DNA from: Streptomyces sp. NBC_01341
Lineage (GTDB): Bacteria; Actinomycetota; Actinomycetes; Streptomycetales; Streptomycetaceae
Assembly (NCBI RefSeq): GCF_035946055.1
Contig: NZ_CP108364.1
Span: 3,286,001 to 3,350,000, forward strand
Direction of reading: 5' to 3'
DNA: 64,000 bases
In this document: positions 1 to 8,007 of the stretch, one piece after another
How the letters are laid out: each line of letters opens with the position of its first letter
Numbering within the stretch: position 1 is the first letter of the stretch
Notes under the pieces: generated by a model
The model's input: the letters and a program-made list of their open reading frames with translations, nothing else
What the model was told of the DNA's origin: nothing
The model's database searches: none
Position numbers and translations under genes: made by a program

Positions 1-1
1 G

Positions 2-523
2 TCTATCAGCCACACACTTCTGGGCCTTCTCGAGACCGGGCCGTCCCACGGCTACGACCTGAAGCGCTCGTTCGACGCGACGTTCGGCCAGGACCGGCCG
101 CTCCACTACGGCCAGGTCTACTCCACGATGTCCCGACTGCTGAAGAACGGCCTCGTCGTCGTCGACGGCGTCGAGGCGGGTGCGGGTCCGGAGCGCAAGC
201 GGTACGCGATAACCGAGACGGGGATCACCGATGTGGAGCAGTGGCTCTCCACACCGGAGAGACCCGAGCCCTACCTGCAGTCGACGCTGTACACCAAGGT
301 CGTCCTCGCCCTGCTCACCGGCCGCGACGCCGCCGGCGTCCTGGACACCCAGCGCTCGGAACACCTGCGCGGCATGCGCGTGCTCACCTGCCGCAAGCGC
401 GACGGGGACCTGGCCGACCAGCTCATCTGCGACCACGCCCTGTTCCACATGGAAGCCGACCTGCGCTGGCTGGAGCTCACCGCCGCACGCCTCGACAAGC
501 TCCGGGAGACGGTGACCCGATGA
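2..523 (+). CDS. PadR-family transcriptional regulator (5' end cut by window)
   Basis: The reading frame is open from the window edge, so the first residues are missing. The visible protein begins SHTLLGLLETGPSHGYDLKR, the winged-helix start of PadR repressors, and continues with the YSTMSRLLKNGLV recognition-helix region and an RKRYAITETG wing. A helical C-terminal dimerisation part follows (PadR C-terminal type, VirR-like). Its stop overlaps an ATG at position 520, so it was translationally coupled to the ABC exporter relic downstream. PadR regulators of this kind normally repress the adjacent ABC exporter. Here the exporter is broken, so the regulator may be orphaned. Family call is secure; the ligand is unknown. 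Confidence 0.9.
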   Translation, partial: SISHTLLGLLETGPSHGYDLKRSFDATFGQDRPLHYGQVYSTMSRLLKNGLVVVDGVEAGAGPERKRYAITETGITDVEQWLSTPERPEPYLQSTLYTKVVLALLTGRDAAGVLDTQRSEHLRGMRVLTCRKRDGDLADQLICDHALFHMEADLRWLELTAARLDKLRETVTR

Positions 524-2067
524 CGCCCCCGCCGGTTCCCTGCTGGCCGCCGAGGACCTCCGCAAGGCCTACGGCACCACCGCCGCGCTCGACGGCGCCG
601 ACTTCTCCATCCACCCCTGCGAAGTCGTCGCCGTGATGGGCCCGTCCGGCTCCGGCAAGTCGACACTGCTGCACTGCCTCGCGGGCATCGTGACCCCGGA
701 CTCCGGAACGATCCGGTACGACGGACGCGAACTGTCCCCTGCCCCGGGCGTCGCGACGTTCCCGGCCGAGGGCGAGATGGTGGTCTCCCCCGCGCTGAGG
801 GACCTGCTGGCATCGGACTCCGGCACCCTGCTGCGCAAGCGGCTGCCCGACCGGATCGTCGCCGTCATCGGGGACGACGGCCTGACGGGCCCCGGCGAAC
901 TCGCCTTCTACCGTGGTGCCGAGGGGCTCGCCCCGCACATCGACGGCGACAACATCTTCCGGATCGAGCGGTTCGGCGGTCCGTCCCCGGTCGAGCAGAA
1001 ACTCGACCCCGTCCTGCTCCTCCTGATCCTCGTCATGTTCGTGGTCCTGCTCATGCCCGTCGCGGTGTTCATCGCCACGGCCGTGCGCTTCGGTGGCGAG
1101 CGACGCGACCGGAGGCTCGCGGCGCTGCGGCTCGTGGGCTCCGACAGCCGCATGGTCCGGCGGATCGCGGCGGGGGAAGCCCTGGCGGGGGCGTTGTTGG
1201 GCCTGCTCTTCGGCGCAGCGTTCTTCGTGGCGGGCCGTCAGCTGGCGGGCGCCTTCGAGGTGCGCGGCATCAGCGTGTTCCCCGGCGACCTGGATCCCTC
1301 GCCGTTCCTGGCGCTGCTGGTGGCGGTCGCCGTACTGGTGGCCGCGGTGGCGGTGACGGTGTTCGCGCTGCGCGGGGTCGCCATCGAGCCGCTCGGCGTG
1401 GTGCGTTCGGGCCGGCCGGCGAAGCGCAGGCTGTGGTGGCGGCTGCTGCCGTCACTGCTCGGCCTGGTCGCGCTGTTCCCGATGCTGGGCAGGGGCCGGG
1501 ACCACGGGCAGTTCAACCAGGGCCAGACCGCGTTCGGCGTCATCATGCTGCTGATCGGCGTGACCGCCCTGCTGCCGTGGGCCGTGGGTGCGGTCGTCCG
1601 TCGGCTCGGCGCCGGTGGCGTCGCCTGGCAGCCGGCCGTACGACGCCTCCAGATGGACAGTGGTGGCGCCGCCCGCATGGTGAACGGCATCGCCGTGGCG
1701 GTCGCCGGAGCGATCGCACTGCAGATGCTCTTCACCGGCGTCGACGCCTCCTACACGCAGTCGACCGGGCTGGACACCTCGCGTGCGCAGATGGAGGTCA
1801 CCGTTCCCGGTGACGTGCCGCTCGCACAGGCCACGCACAAGCTGCGTGGGACCGAGGGCGTCAAGGCCGTGGTCACCTTCAGTGAGGGCAGCGTCGGCGA
1901 CCGCCCCGACAATCCCGATCACTACACACAGGTGTCGGTGGGCGACTGTGCGGACCTTCGTGCTGGCCATGGTGGGCGTGGGCGCTGCGGTCGTCACGGG
2001 TGTGGCTCTGCTCAGCCTTCCGCCTCTGCTGCGGCTGATGCGCCCGGAGGGCCTGCGCACGGAGTAG
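520..2067 (+). pseudogene. Collapsed ABC exporter (ATPase N-terminus fused to FtsX-like permease)
   Basis: An ATG at 520 overlaps the PadR stop, but its frame runs out at once. Adding one C to the C-run at about 525-529 restores the ATPase start (MTPPAGSLLAAEDLRKAYG). The frame then shows Walker A GPSGSGKST (about 637-663) and ends ATPase homology at DGRELS (about 735). It passes directly into FtsX/MacB-type permease sequence from FPAEGEMVVSPAL onward. The Q-loop, ABC signature and Walker B are absent. Permease sequence with several membrane segments runs to about 1950 (VSVGDC). Another deletion plus frameshift then joins it to the family's C-terminal end (LLSLPPLLRLMRPEGL) at 2067. Three lesions make it non-functional as a transporter. 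A continuous frame does exist, so a partial product is possible. Confidence 0.85.
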
Positions 2068-2085
2068 TCCGGCAACCGTGGGTGC

Positions 2086-2110
2086 GGCCCCCTCGTGACA
2101 CGAGGGGGCC
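2086..2110. terminator. Hairpin between convergent exporter relic and SDR gene
   Basis: The arms GGCCCCCTCGTG (2086-2097) and CACGAGGGGGCC (2099-2110) are perfect complements. In practice this is a stem of about 9 bp with a small loop, followed by TTCG. It lies between two convergent genes and could serve both. Confidence 0.65.
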
Positions 2111-2154
2111 TTCGCCTCGCGCGCGAGGCGCTGCCGGACACGGGGGCATCCCGG

Positions 2155-3003
2155 TCAGGGCTGCTCACCGGTGGCGGGGAAGTCGGTGGAGGCCGTCAGG
2201 CCGGACCAGGCGTCCATGTCGGCCTGCAGGCGCTGCCGGCCCTGCTGGATGATCTGGACCGCGTCGCTCCCGAGCACCAGGTGCACCGGAGGATTCTCGG
2301 CGTCCAGCACCGTCATGAGGGCCTTGGCCGCGCGCTCCGGGTCGCCCGTCTGATTGCCGTCCTTGGCGTTGCGGGCGGCACGGATCGGGTCGAAGACCGT
2401 GTCGTAGTCGGGGATGGTGCGCGGAACGCGAACCATCGAGCGGCCGGCCCAGTCCGTGCGGAACGAGCCGAGAGCGAGCGAGGTGACGTGGATGCCGAAC
2501 GGAGCGACCTCTTGCGCCAAGGACGCGGAAATGCCTTCGACGGCGAACTTGCTGGCACCGTAGAAGGCGACCCCGGGAAGTGCGGTGAGCCCCGCCATCG
2601 ACGACAGCGTGAAGATGTGACCGCTTCGACGGCGTCGCATGGACGGGAGGACGGCCTTGACGACCGCCACCGTCCCGAAGACGTTGACGTCGAACTGGCT
2701 GCGCAGGTCTTCGAGCGAGGATTCCTCGACGGTCCCCTCGACACCGTAACCGGCGTTGCTGACCAGGACGTCGACAGGACCCACCTCCTGCTCGATCCGC
2801 CGGACCACGGCGGTCACCTCGTCATCGTCCGTGACGTCCAGCAGCATTCCTGTGGCGCGCCCCGGAGCCAGGGCTTCGAACTCGGGGATCTGGCCGGGCT
2901 TGCGTACGGTCCCGACGACTCGGTGTCCGGCGGCCAGCGCCTCCTGGGCGAAGGCGCGCCCCAGACCTGTGCTGACACCGGTGATGAGGAAAACTCTGCT
3001 CAT
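2155..3003 (-). CDS. Short-chain dehydrogenase/reductase (classical SDR)
   Basis: A 282-residue classical SDR. The Rossmann nucleotide-binding motif TGVSTGLG lies at about residues 8-15, NNAG-like VSNAGYG near 85, and the catalytic YxxxK is present as YGASKFAVEG near 150-158 with an upstream serine (LSSM). These predict an NAD(P)-dependent oxidoreductase acting on an unknown carbonyl or alcohol in the cytoplasm. A GGGAG-like ribosome binding site precedes the ATG. It lies 76 bp downstream of a second SDR gene on the same strand, so the two probably form one transcript. The family is certain; the substrate cannot be read from sequence. Confidence 0.92.
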   Translation of the reverse strand: MSRVFLITGVSTGLGRAFAQEALAAGHRVVGTVRKPGQIPEFEALAPGRATGMLLDVTDDDEVTAVVRRIEQEVGPVDVLVSNAGYGVEGTVEESSLEDLRSQFDVNVFGTVAVVKAVLPSMRRRRSGHIFTLSSMAGLTALPGVAFYGASKFAVEGISASLAQEVAPFGIHVTSLALGSFRTDWAGRSMVRVPRTIPDYDTVFDPIRAARNAKDGNQTGDPERAAKALMTVLDAENPPVHLVLGSDAVQIIQQGRQRLQADMDAWSGLTASTDFPATGEQP

Positions 3004-3079
3004 GGGTACTCCCGTTGTGGGGGGACGGGGCTCCGTGTGTGGTGCGACGGAGCCCGTCCCTCAGGGTGAACCGGCGCCG

Positions 3080-3793
3080 TCAGTGACCGGCGCTCTGGCC
3101 GCCGTCGACGTGAAGGATCTCACCCGTGACGAACGGGGCGTTCTCCAGATAGACGACCGCGCCGACGATGTCGCTGACCTCGCCCATCCGGCCGACAGGG
3201 TGCATCGCGGCGAACATCTCGTGGTGCGCTTCGCTGTGCATCGGCGTCTTGATGATGCCGAGGGCCACGGCGTTGCTGCGGACACCGCGGTCGGCGTACT
3301 CGATGGCCAGGGCCTTGGTCGCGGACTGGAGGCCACCCTTGGTCAGCGAGGCGAGGACCGACGTGACGGAGGAGTTGGCGTGGTCGACCAGGCTGGTGGT
3401 GATTTGCACGACGTGCCCGCCGCCCTGGACGAGCATCTGCTCCAGCGCGAGCTGGGTGAGGCGGAAGAAGCCGCTCAGGTTGATGCCGGTGACTGCCGCG
3501 TAGTCGTCCAGTGTGTACTCGGTGAACGGCTTGGCGACGAATATGCCCGCGTTGTTGACCAGCGTGTCGATACGGCCGAAACGCTCGATCGCGGCGCTCG
3601 CCACGCGCTCGGCGGTGGCGGGGTCGGCGATGTCACCCCGCACGGTGAGGACATCCGGGTCCTGGGAGGGCTCGATGCTGCGGGAGGTGGCGACTACGGC
3701 GTAGCCGAGCTTGCGGTAGGCATCGACCAGGCCGGCGCCGATGCCCTGCGACGCGCCGGTGATGACGGCAACCTTCTTGGTGGGGGTACTCAT
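3080..3793 (-). CDS. SDR-family protein lacking the catalytic tyrosine
   Basis: 237 residues with SDR architecture: cofactor motif TGASQGIG near the N-terminus, NNAGIF, and a C-terminal FVTGEILHVDGG typical of 3-oxoacyl-ACP reductase-like SDRs. Where the family has YxxxK, this protein reads ASLTK: the lysine is present but the tyrosine position is alanine. It may be a non-classical or inactive SDR. I chose the ATG at 3793 because upstream sequence has no SDR character and contains operator-like palindromes. It is the first gene of a likely two-gene unit with the SDR at 2155-3003. Confidence 0.85.
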   Translation of the reverse strand: MSTPTKKVAVITGASQGIGAGLVDAYRKLGYAVVATSRSIEPSQDPDVLTVRGDIADPATAERVASAAIERFGRIDTLVNNAGIFVAKPFTEYTLDDYAAVTGINLSGFFRLTQLALEQMLVQGGGHVVQITTSLVDHANSSVTSVLASLTKGGLQSATKALAIEYADRGVRSNAVALGIIKTPMHSEAHHEMFAAMHPVGRMGEVSDIVGAVVYLENAPFVTGEILHVDGGQSAGH

Positions 3794-3812
3794 TGACGGA
3801 CTCCAAGGGGGT

Positions 3813-3867
3813 GAGCGGACCGGTCGGTCGTGACCAGTGCTCTCGTCAACCAGTCGACCGGTCGACA
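3813..3867. promoter_or_regulatory. Palindrome-rich operator region upstream of SDR pair
   Basis: Just upstream of the first SDR gene are the perfect 14-bp palindrome GTCGACCGGTCGAC (3854-3867) and a related GACCGGTCGGTC segment near 3818-3829. Such ACCGGT-centred palindromes are typical of TetR-family operators. No cognate regulator lies immediately adjacent. Binding is inferred. Confidence 0.5.
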
Positions 3868-4052
3868 AAATTCCTTGAAAGCGACCGGATTCCTGTCCGC
3901 AAACCACCGGAAAGGCACTCTCATCTGCGATGGGAGCCGGGTCCTACCACCTCGGAGCAATCAGGTCGGCAAAAAGCCCTACCCGAGAGGACCCGGGAGG
4001 CGGCCGTCCTCGTGCCGGCCGGGCGACGGGACGGATGTGGCGCGGCGCGGCA

Positions 4053-5033
4053 CTAGCCGCGCCTGCGCCTGGCCATGAGCAGGGCCAGCACGATGACGAC
4101 GACCGCGACCGCCCCGCCCGTCACAGTGCTCTTCCCGGGGCCGCCGTCCTCGCCGCCGTCCCCCGAAGACGTCCCGCCGCCCCCGCTGTTCGGCGAAGCC
4201 GCCCTGTCGCCGCCCTTCACGTCGACGCGCAGCACCTCGCTCCGCTCGCCCTCGGAGCCGAACATCATCGCCGAGCCGTCCGCCGTGTAGGTCACCGACT
4301 CGGCCTGCCCCTGCAGCGGCACGCTCACGGCGTGGTCGGCGCCGAGCCGGCCGTTCGCGAAGGCGTAGCCCCGGGCGCTGAAGTAGGAGCGCAGCACCAG
4401 CTCCTTGCCGTCCGGCGAGAACGCGCCGTCCGTCACCCACGGCACCTCGCCCACCCGCCGGAACACGTTGGTCCCGCCGGCCGTCAGCTTCTCCGGGCCC
4501 TCGTAGAGCCCGCCGCCGCCCTCCTTCTTCGAGGCGATGTACACCCGCCCCGTCACGGGATGGACCATCATCGCCTCTGCGTTGCGCGCGCCGTCCGCGT
4601 ACTTCACGTCGAACTGCGTGGCCCGCACCGTGGCGTCCGCGAGCTTCTTCGGTTCCGGGAAGCGGTAGATCCAGACGTGGTCCCAGGAGCCGTCGAGGTT
4701 GTCACCGATGTCGCCGACGTACAGGTTCCCGTCCGGCCCGAGCGAGATCGCCTCGACGTCGCGGGGCTCCCCGACGCCCTTCATGGTGATCGTCGCGACG
4801 GTCTTCCCGGTCCGGGAGTCGACGGCGTAGACGTACGGCCCGTCCTCGCTGTCGTTGTGCGTCCAGTAGACGCCCGGGTGGATCCGGCTGGCGGCCAGGC
4901 CGCTGGACTCGGTGATCCGGGGGTCCTCGATGGTGAAGGTGCGGTCCGCCCCGTCACCGTCGTCCGCGACGGCGGGTGCCGCCCCCGCGAGGAACAGGAG
5001 GGCGGCGGCGGAGAGGGTCAGCAGCGATCTCAT
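4053..5033 (-). CDS. Secreted, C-terminally membrane-anchored beta-propeller-like protein
   Basis: 326 residues. An N-terminal Sec signal peptide (MRSLLTLSAAALLFLAGAAPAVA) is followed by a domain with repeated strands typical of a six-bladed propeller or SdiA-regulated/esterase-like fold, with motifs such as GLAASRIHPGVYWTHNDSED, LGPDGNLYVGDIGDN and DGAFSPDGKELVLR. A Gly/Ser-rich linker leads to a single transmembrane helix (GAVAVVVIVLALLMA) and a terminal RRRRG, which predicts an extracellular domain tethered to the membrane. The start at 5033 places the signal peptide at the terminus. It stands divergent from the SGNH hydrolase gene with about 58 bp between starts, so promoters are shared. 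Biochemical role unknown. Confidence 0.85.
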   Translation of the reverse strand: MRSLLTLSAAALLFLAGAAPAVADDGDGADRTFTIEDPRITESSGLAASRIHPGVYWTHNDSEDGPYVYAVDSRTGKTVATITMKGVGEPRDVEAISLGPDGNLYVGDIGDNLDGSWDHVWIYRFPEPKKLADATVRATQFDVKYADGARNAEAMMVHPVTGRVYIASKKEGGGGLYEGPEKLTAGGTNVFRRVGEVPWVTDGAFSPDGKELVLRSYFSARGYAFANGRLGADHAVSVPLQGQAESVTYTADGSAMMFGSEGERSEVLRVDVKGGDRAASPNSGGGGTSSGDGGEDGGPGKSTVTGGAVAVVVIVLALLMARRRRG

Positions 5034-5091
5034 GGCACAAGTGTCCACTGTCACGTCGCAGGCCGGAGCGGTGATCCGCCATGATGTCGCC

Positions 5092-5790
5092 ATGCGTTTT
5101 CTCTTCGTCGGCGACTCCATGACCATCGGGCGTTCCGGCGACTTCACCTGGCGCTACCGGATGTGGCAGCACCTGGAAGCGACCGTCGGCTGCGACGGCT
5201 ACGCGATCACGGGTCCGCGCACCGAGGTGTACGACACCGAGGCGAACGCCCCGCTCTCCCACGCCTACGGCGATCCGGCCTTCCCCGCGCCCGCGCGACG
5301 GCACCTCGCCGGCTGGGGCGAGGGCTGGCTCCACATGGCGCCCGTCATCGCGGACACGGTCACGGTGACCCGCGCCGACGTCCTGCTGGTCTCGCTCGGC
5401 CTGATAGACCTCGGCTTCTACACGAACAGCGAGCAGACGGCCGCGAACGCGCGGGCCTTCGTCACCGCGGCCCGCACCGCGAACCCGCGGATCAGGCTGG
5501 TGCTGCTTCCCGTGATACCCAATGTGCGGGCCGAGTCCGACGCCCCCTTCGCCGCGGAGTGCGACCGCTTCAACGTCCTGCTCGCGAAGGCCGTCGCCGA
5601 TCTGGACACCCCTTCGTCCCCGGTCCTGCTGGCCTCGCACCCGGTGGGCTACGACATCCGCACGGACACCTACGACGGCACCCACCCGGGCCCCGCCGGG
5701 GAACACAAGCTGGCCGGCGCCTTCGCCGACGCGATGCACCAGGCGTGGGGCGTGGGCGGCCCCTACGCGGGAGCCCTCGCCGCGGCATGA
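5092..5790 (+). CDS. SGNH/GDSL-type esterase-like hydrolase
   Basis: 232 residues with the GDS block close to the N-terminus (FVGDSMT, Ser9) and the C-terminal DxxH block DGTH (Asp195, His198), giving a complete Ser-Asp-His triad. Where family members have GxND (block III), this protein reads GLID, so the oxyanion-hole asparagine appears to be isoleucine. There is no signal peptide, so a cytoplasmic esterase or acyl hydrolase is likely. Substrate unknown. The ATG at 5092 is chosen because the SGNH fold starts directly there; upstream in-frame sequence overlaps the divergent gene. Confidence 0.85.
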   Translation: MRFLFVGDSMTIGRSGDFTWRYRMWQHLEATVGCDGYAITGPRTEVYDTEANAPLSHAYGDPAFPAPARRHLAGWGEGWLHMAPVIADTVTVTRADVLLVSLGLIDLGFYTNSEQTAANARAFVTAARTANPRIRLVLLPVIPNVRAESDAPFAAECDRFNVLLAKAVADLDTPSSPVLLASHPVGYDIRTDTYDGTHPGPAGEHKLAGAFADAMHQAWGVGGPYAGALAAA

Positions 5791-6116
5791 ACCCGTTGTG
5801 CCCGGAACCGCGCGGCTCCGGCCCCGCGTCCCCGTCACGTACGGGGCGGCGCGGGATGTCCGGAACTGGAGCACGGGCGAGTGACGTACGGGCGGGCGAC
5901 GAGGCATCCGGGCGCGGCGGCGACGGGCGGCGTCCCACCGGGTGGTGGCCACGGCGGCTCCGGGCACCGTGCCGGTGGCCAGGATCGACCAGGTGCTGCC
6001 CCGGTCGGCGGAGGTCACCCAGGTGCGGTCGCTGCCCGCGACAGGAAGCGGCCATCTGCCGACAGCGGCCCGCATCGGCCTGTGAGGCGCCCGCGTCGGG
6101 GCGCGCGCGGCGCGGG
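5791..6116. other. Gene-poor stretch with a possible Asp-box (BNR) remnant
   Basis: No intact gene is visible in these 326 bases. On the minus strand from about 6075 to 5930 one frame reads WPLPVAGSDRTWVTSADRG and then STW. SADRGSTW matches the Asp-box pattern (S/T-x-D-x-G-x-T-W) of BNR/sialidase-type propellers. It has no ribosome binding site and loses protein character after about 5930. It may be a relic of a secreted propeller protein. Confidence 0.35.
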
Positions 6117-6758
6117 TCAGCCGACCAGCTCGACGCCCAGCATCGCGAGCCCCAGCTTGGTCAGTTCCTCGGACACCTCGTCGGGCCTGGCCCTGCGGGG
6201 ACGGCGGGCGTGGTGGGCCATGAGCTCGTGGACCGTACCGACCATCACCATCACCACCACACGGTGGTCGCGCTCCTCCGCCTCGCCGCGTACCGCCGCG
6301 CGCTCGGCCTCGCCGGTGAGGAAGTCGCCCCACAGGTCGCGCCACTTCTTGCAGTGCGCGTCGACGGCGGGGCTCACACCCAGCACCTCGACGAAGGTGA
6401 TCCGCGCCTCGCGCAGGTCCCGGGTCACGGCCGACACGTACGCGTCGAAGAGCCGCCGGAAACGCTCCGCGACCGGACAGTCGTCCATGCCCTCGGAGAG
6501 CAGGGCCTGTTCGGCGGCGCGCAGTCCGCTGGTCGTGATCTGGTTGTGGAGGGCCATGAGCACGCCCTCCCGGGAGCCGAACTCCTCCCAGAGCATCTCC
6601 TCCGGGACCCCTGCCACCTCGCACAGGGCCTGCTCCGACGTGGCCGCGTAGCCGTACACGCCGAACAGTTCCAGGCCCGCTTCGAGGAGTTGCGCACGTG
6701 CCCGGGTGCGCCTGCCGTCGACCGCTCCGGTCAGTTGGTCCACCGGGACATCCACCAC
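6117..6758 (-). CDS. TetR/AcrR-family transcriptional regulator
   Basis: 213 residues from the GTG at 6758 (a second GTG follows at 6755). The AAGGAGGA ribosome binding site lies just upstream of both and decides the start, ruling out a longer in-frame extension. The N-terminal helix-turn-helix (RTRARAQLLEAGLELFGVYG, then TSEQALCEVAGVPEEMLWEEFGSREGVLMAL) is typical of TetR proteins. The C-terminal half is all-helical ligand-binding and dimerisation sequence. No target gene sits next to it in an obvious divergent arrangement, so its regulon is unknown. Confidence 0.88.
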   Translation of the reverse strand: MVDVPVDQLTGAVDGRRTRARAQLLEAGLELFGVYGYAATSEQALCEVAGVPEEMLWEEFGSREGVLMALHNQITTSGLRAAEQALLSEGMDDCPVAERFRRLFDAYVSAVTRDLREARITFVEVLGVSPAVDAHCKKWRDLWGDFLTGEAERAAVRGEAEERDHRVVVMVMVGTVHELMAHHARRPRRARPDEVSEELTKLGLAMLGVELVG

Positions 6759-7022
6759 GGGTCCTCCTTCGTCTGCCACATCTCCGGTGCTCGCGGCTGC
6801 GGTTGAGCGGGACCGCGCGGGCCGGTGGGGGCTCGGTCGCCTCTGGATGGCGCGTGCGCCATTGTCCTGGTTCGTCCGGCCGTGCGCACCCTTCGGCACG
6901 CCGCCGGGCCGATAGACCGCCAGGACCGGTGAGCGCTCGTACACCAGTACAGCCGCCGCCTGATCCCCGAGCCGGAGTGCCCGGGGGCAGGTGACGGGGC
7001 CCGGCGTGAAGGACCGCCGGTG

Positions 7023-7336
7023 CTACGGAGCGGCGATGCCGAGTTCGGCGAGCAGCCCGCGGACGAGGTGTTCGATCTCGTCGCGGATCGGCCGTACGGC
7101 GCCGACCCCCTGCCCGGCGGGGTCGGCGAGCTGCCGGTCGAGATACCGCTTCCCCGGAAAGACGGGGCAGGTGTCCCCGCACCCCATGGTGATCACCACG
7201 TCGGACGCCCGCACCGCGTCGACCTTGAAGACCTTCGCCAGCGTCTCGACCCCCTCCTCGGCGGTGCCGTGAGGAGGGTGGGGCAGCAGTCCTCGGGGGC
7301 CGCCCGACCGAGCACCACGCGTCCTTGTTTCGACAT
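7023..7336 (-). pseudogene. ArsR-ArsC deletion fusion (arsenic operon relic)
   Basis: The ATG at 7336 begins an ArsR-like N-terminus (MSKQGRVVLG then CCPTLLTAP). After a frameshift near 7275-7285 the sequence reads EEGVETLAKVFK, still ArsR-like. It then becomes the C-terminal half of a thioredoxin-coupled arsenate reductase: VRASDVVITMGCGDTCPVFP with the paired cysteines, then PGKRYLDRQLADPAGQG to the end at 7023. The ArsR DNA-binding helix and the ArsC N-terminal P-loop (CxxNxxRS) with the nucleophilic cysteine are both gone. A deletion evidently joined arsR to arsC and removed what lay between. It should be inactive. It is divergent from arsI. Confidence 0.8.
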
Positions 7337-7354
7337 GCTTCTATGTTGACGTTT

Positions 7355-7383
7355 TTCGATTCAAGGCGCAACATTGAATCGAA
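7355..7383. promoter_or_regulatory. ArsR-type operator in the arsI/arsR divergent region
   Basis: A perfect 10-bp inverted repeat, TTCGATTCAA (7355-7364) and TTGAATCGAA (7374-7383), is separated by 9 bases. It sits between the relic arsR start and the arsI start, where ArsR-family repressors normally bind. The adjacent arsR is broken, so control must come from elsewhere or be lost. Confidence 0.65.
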
Positions 7384-7415
7384 GAACATCAATCCAACCT
7401 GATGGAGGGGTGGTC

Positions 7416-7877
7416 ATGTCCCGTGCCCAGCTCGCACTCAACGTCGCCGATCTCGAAGCATCGGTGACCTTCTACTCCAAGCTCTTCGGCGTGGAGCCCG
7501 CGAAGCGCCGCCCCGGTTACGCCAACTTCGCGATCGCCAGCCCACCGCTCAAGCTCGTCCTGATCCAGGGCGAGCCGGGCCAGGAGACCCGCCTGGACCA
7601 TCTCGGCGTCGAGGTCGGCACGACGCAGGAGGTCTCCGCCGCCACCACCCGCCTCACGGAGGCGGGCCTCGCGACCTTCGAGGAGAACGACACCTCCTGC
7701 TGCTACGCCCTCCAGGACAAGGTCTGGGTCCACGGCCCCGGCAAGGAGCCGTGGGAGGTGTACGTCGTCAAGGCGGACGCCGGACAGATGGAAAGGAACG
7801 CCGCCCCGGACGACTCCCGCCTGCCCGGCACCGCCGAGGAGGCACCGGCCGCCGCAGGTTGCGCCTGCGGCACCTGA
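7416..7877 (+). CDS. arsI: ArsI/CadI-family glyoxalase-fold protein (C-As lyase)
   Basis: 153 residues of vicinal-oxygen-chelate (glyoxalase/bleomycin resistance) fold. Residues expected for ArsI, the Fe(II)-dependent dioxygenase that cleaves the C-As bond of trivalent methylarsenicals, are visible: metal ligands Gln5, His62 and Glu114, and the vicinal pair Cys95-Cys96 (DTSCCYAL) that binds the arsenical. The C-terminus carries a further CACG cysteine cluster. The GGAGGGG ribosome binding site six bases upstream fixes the ATG at 7416. It is divergent from the ArsR/ArsC relic across a palindromic operator. It was formerly annotated as cadmium-induced protein CadI; an arsenic role is better supported by the context. 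Confidence 0.85.
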   Translation: MSRAQLALNVADLEASVTFYSKLFGVEPAKRRPGYANFAIASPPLKLVLIQGEPGQETRLDHLGVEVGTTQEVSAATTRLTEAGLATFEENDTSCCYALQDKVWVHGPGKEPWEVYVVKADAGQMERNAAPDDSRLPGTAEEAPAAAGCACGT

Positions 7878-7890
7878 GCCCGTCCGGTCA

Positions 7891-7928
7891 CGGCCTGCCG
7901 CACCCGTTCCGGCGGGTGCGGCAGGCCG
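7891..7928. terminator. Intrinsic terminator after arsI
   Basis: A perfect 16-bp stem, CGGCCTGCCGCACCCG (7891-7906) with its complement (7913-7928), closes on a 6-base loop 13 bp after the arsI stop. The T-run is weak, as is usual in Streptomyces. Confidence 0.7.
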
Positions 7929-8007
7929 GGGCGGCAGGCCGGGGTGCCGAGGGCCCCGCGCCTCCGGCCCCTCCGCAGGCGGAGCGGAGGCTGGCAGAAT
8001 CCGCGCC

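Noticed and set aside
2095..3069. 324-codon plus-strand frame opposite the first SDR
   Set aside because: The minus-strand SDR has clear cofactor and catalytic motifs; the plus frame is its shadow.
4954..7392. 812-codon open frame on the minus strand
   Set aside because: It is a GC-shadow across the SGNH, TetR and ArsC regions. Its sequence is Arg/Pro/Gly-rich with no domain, and it overlaps several real genes.
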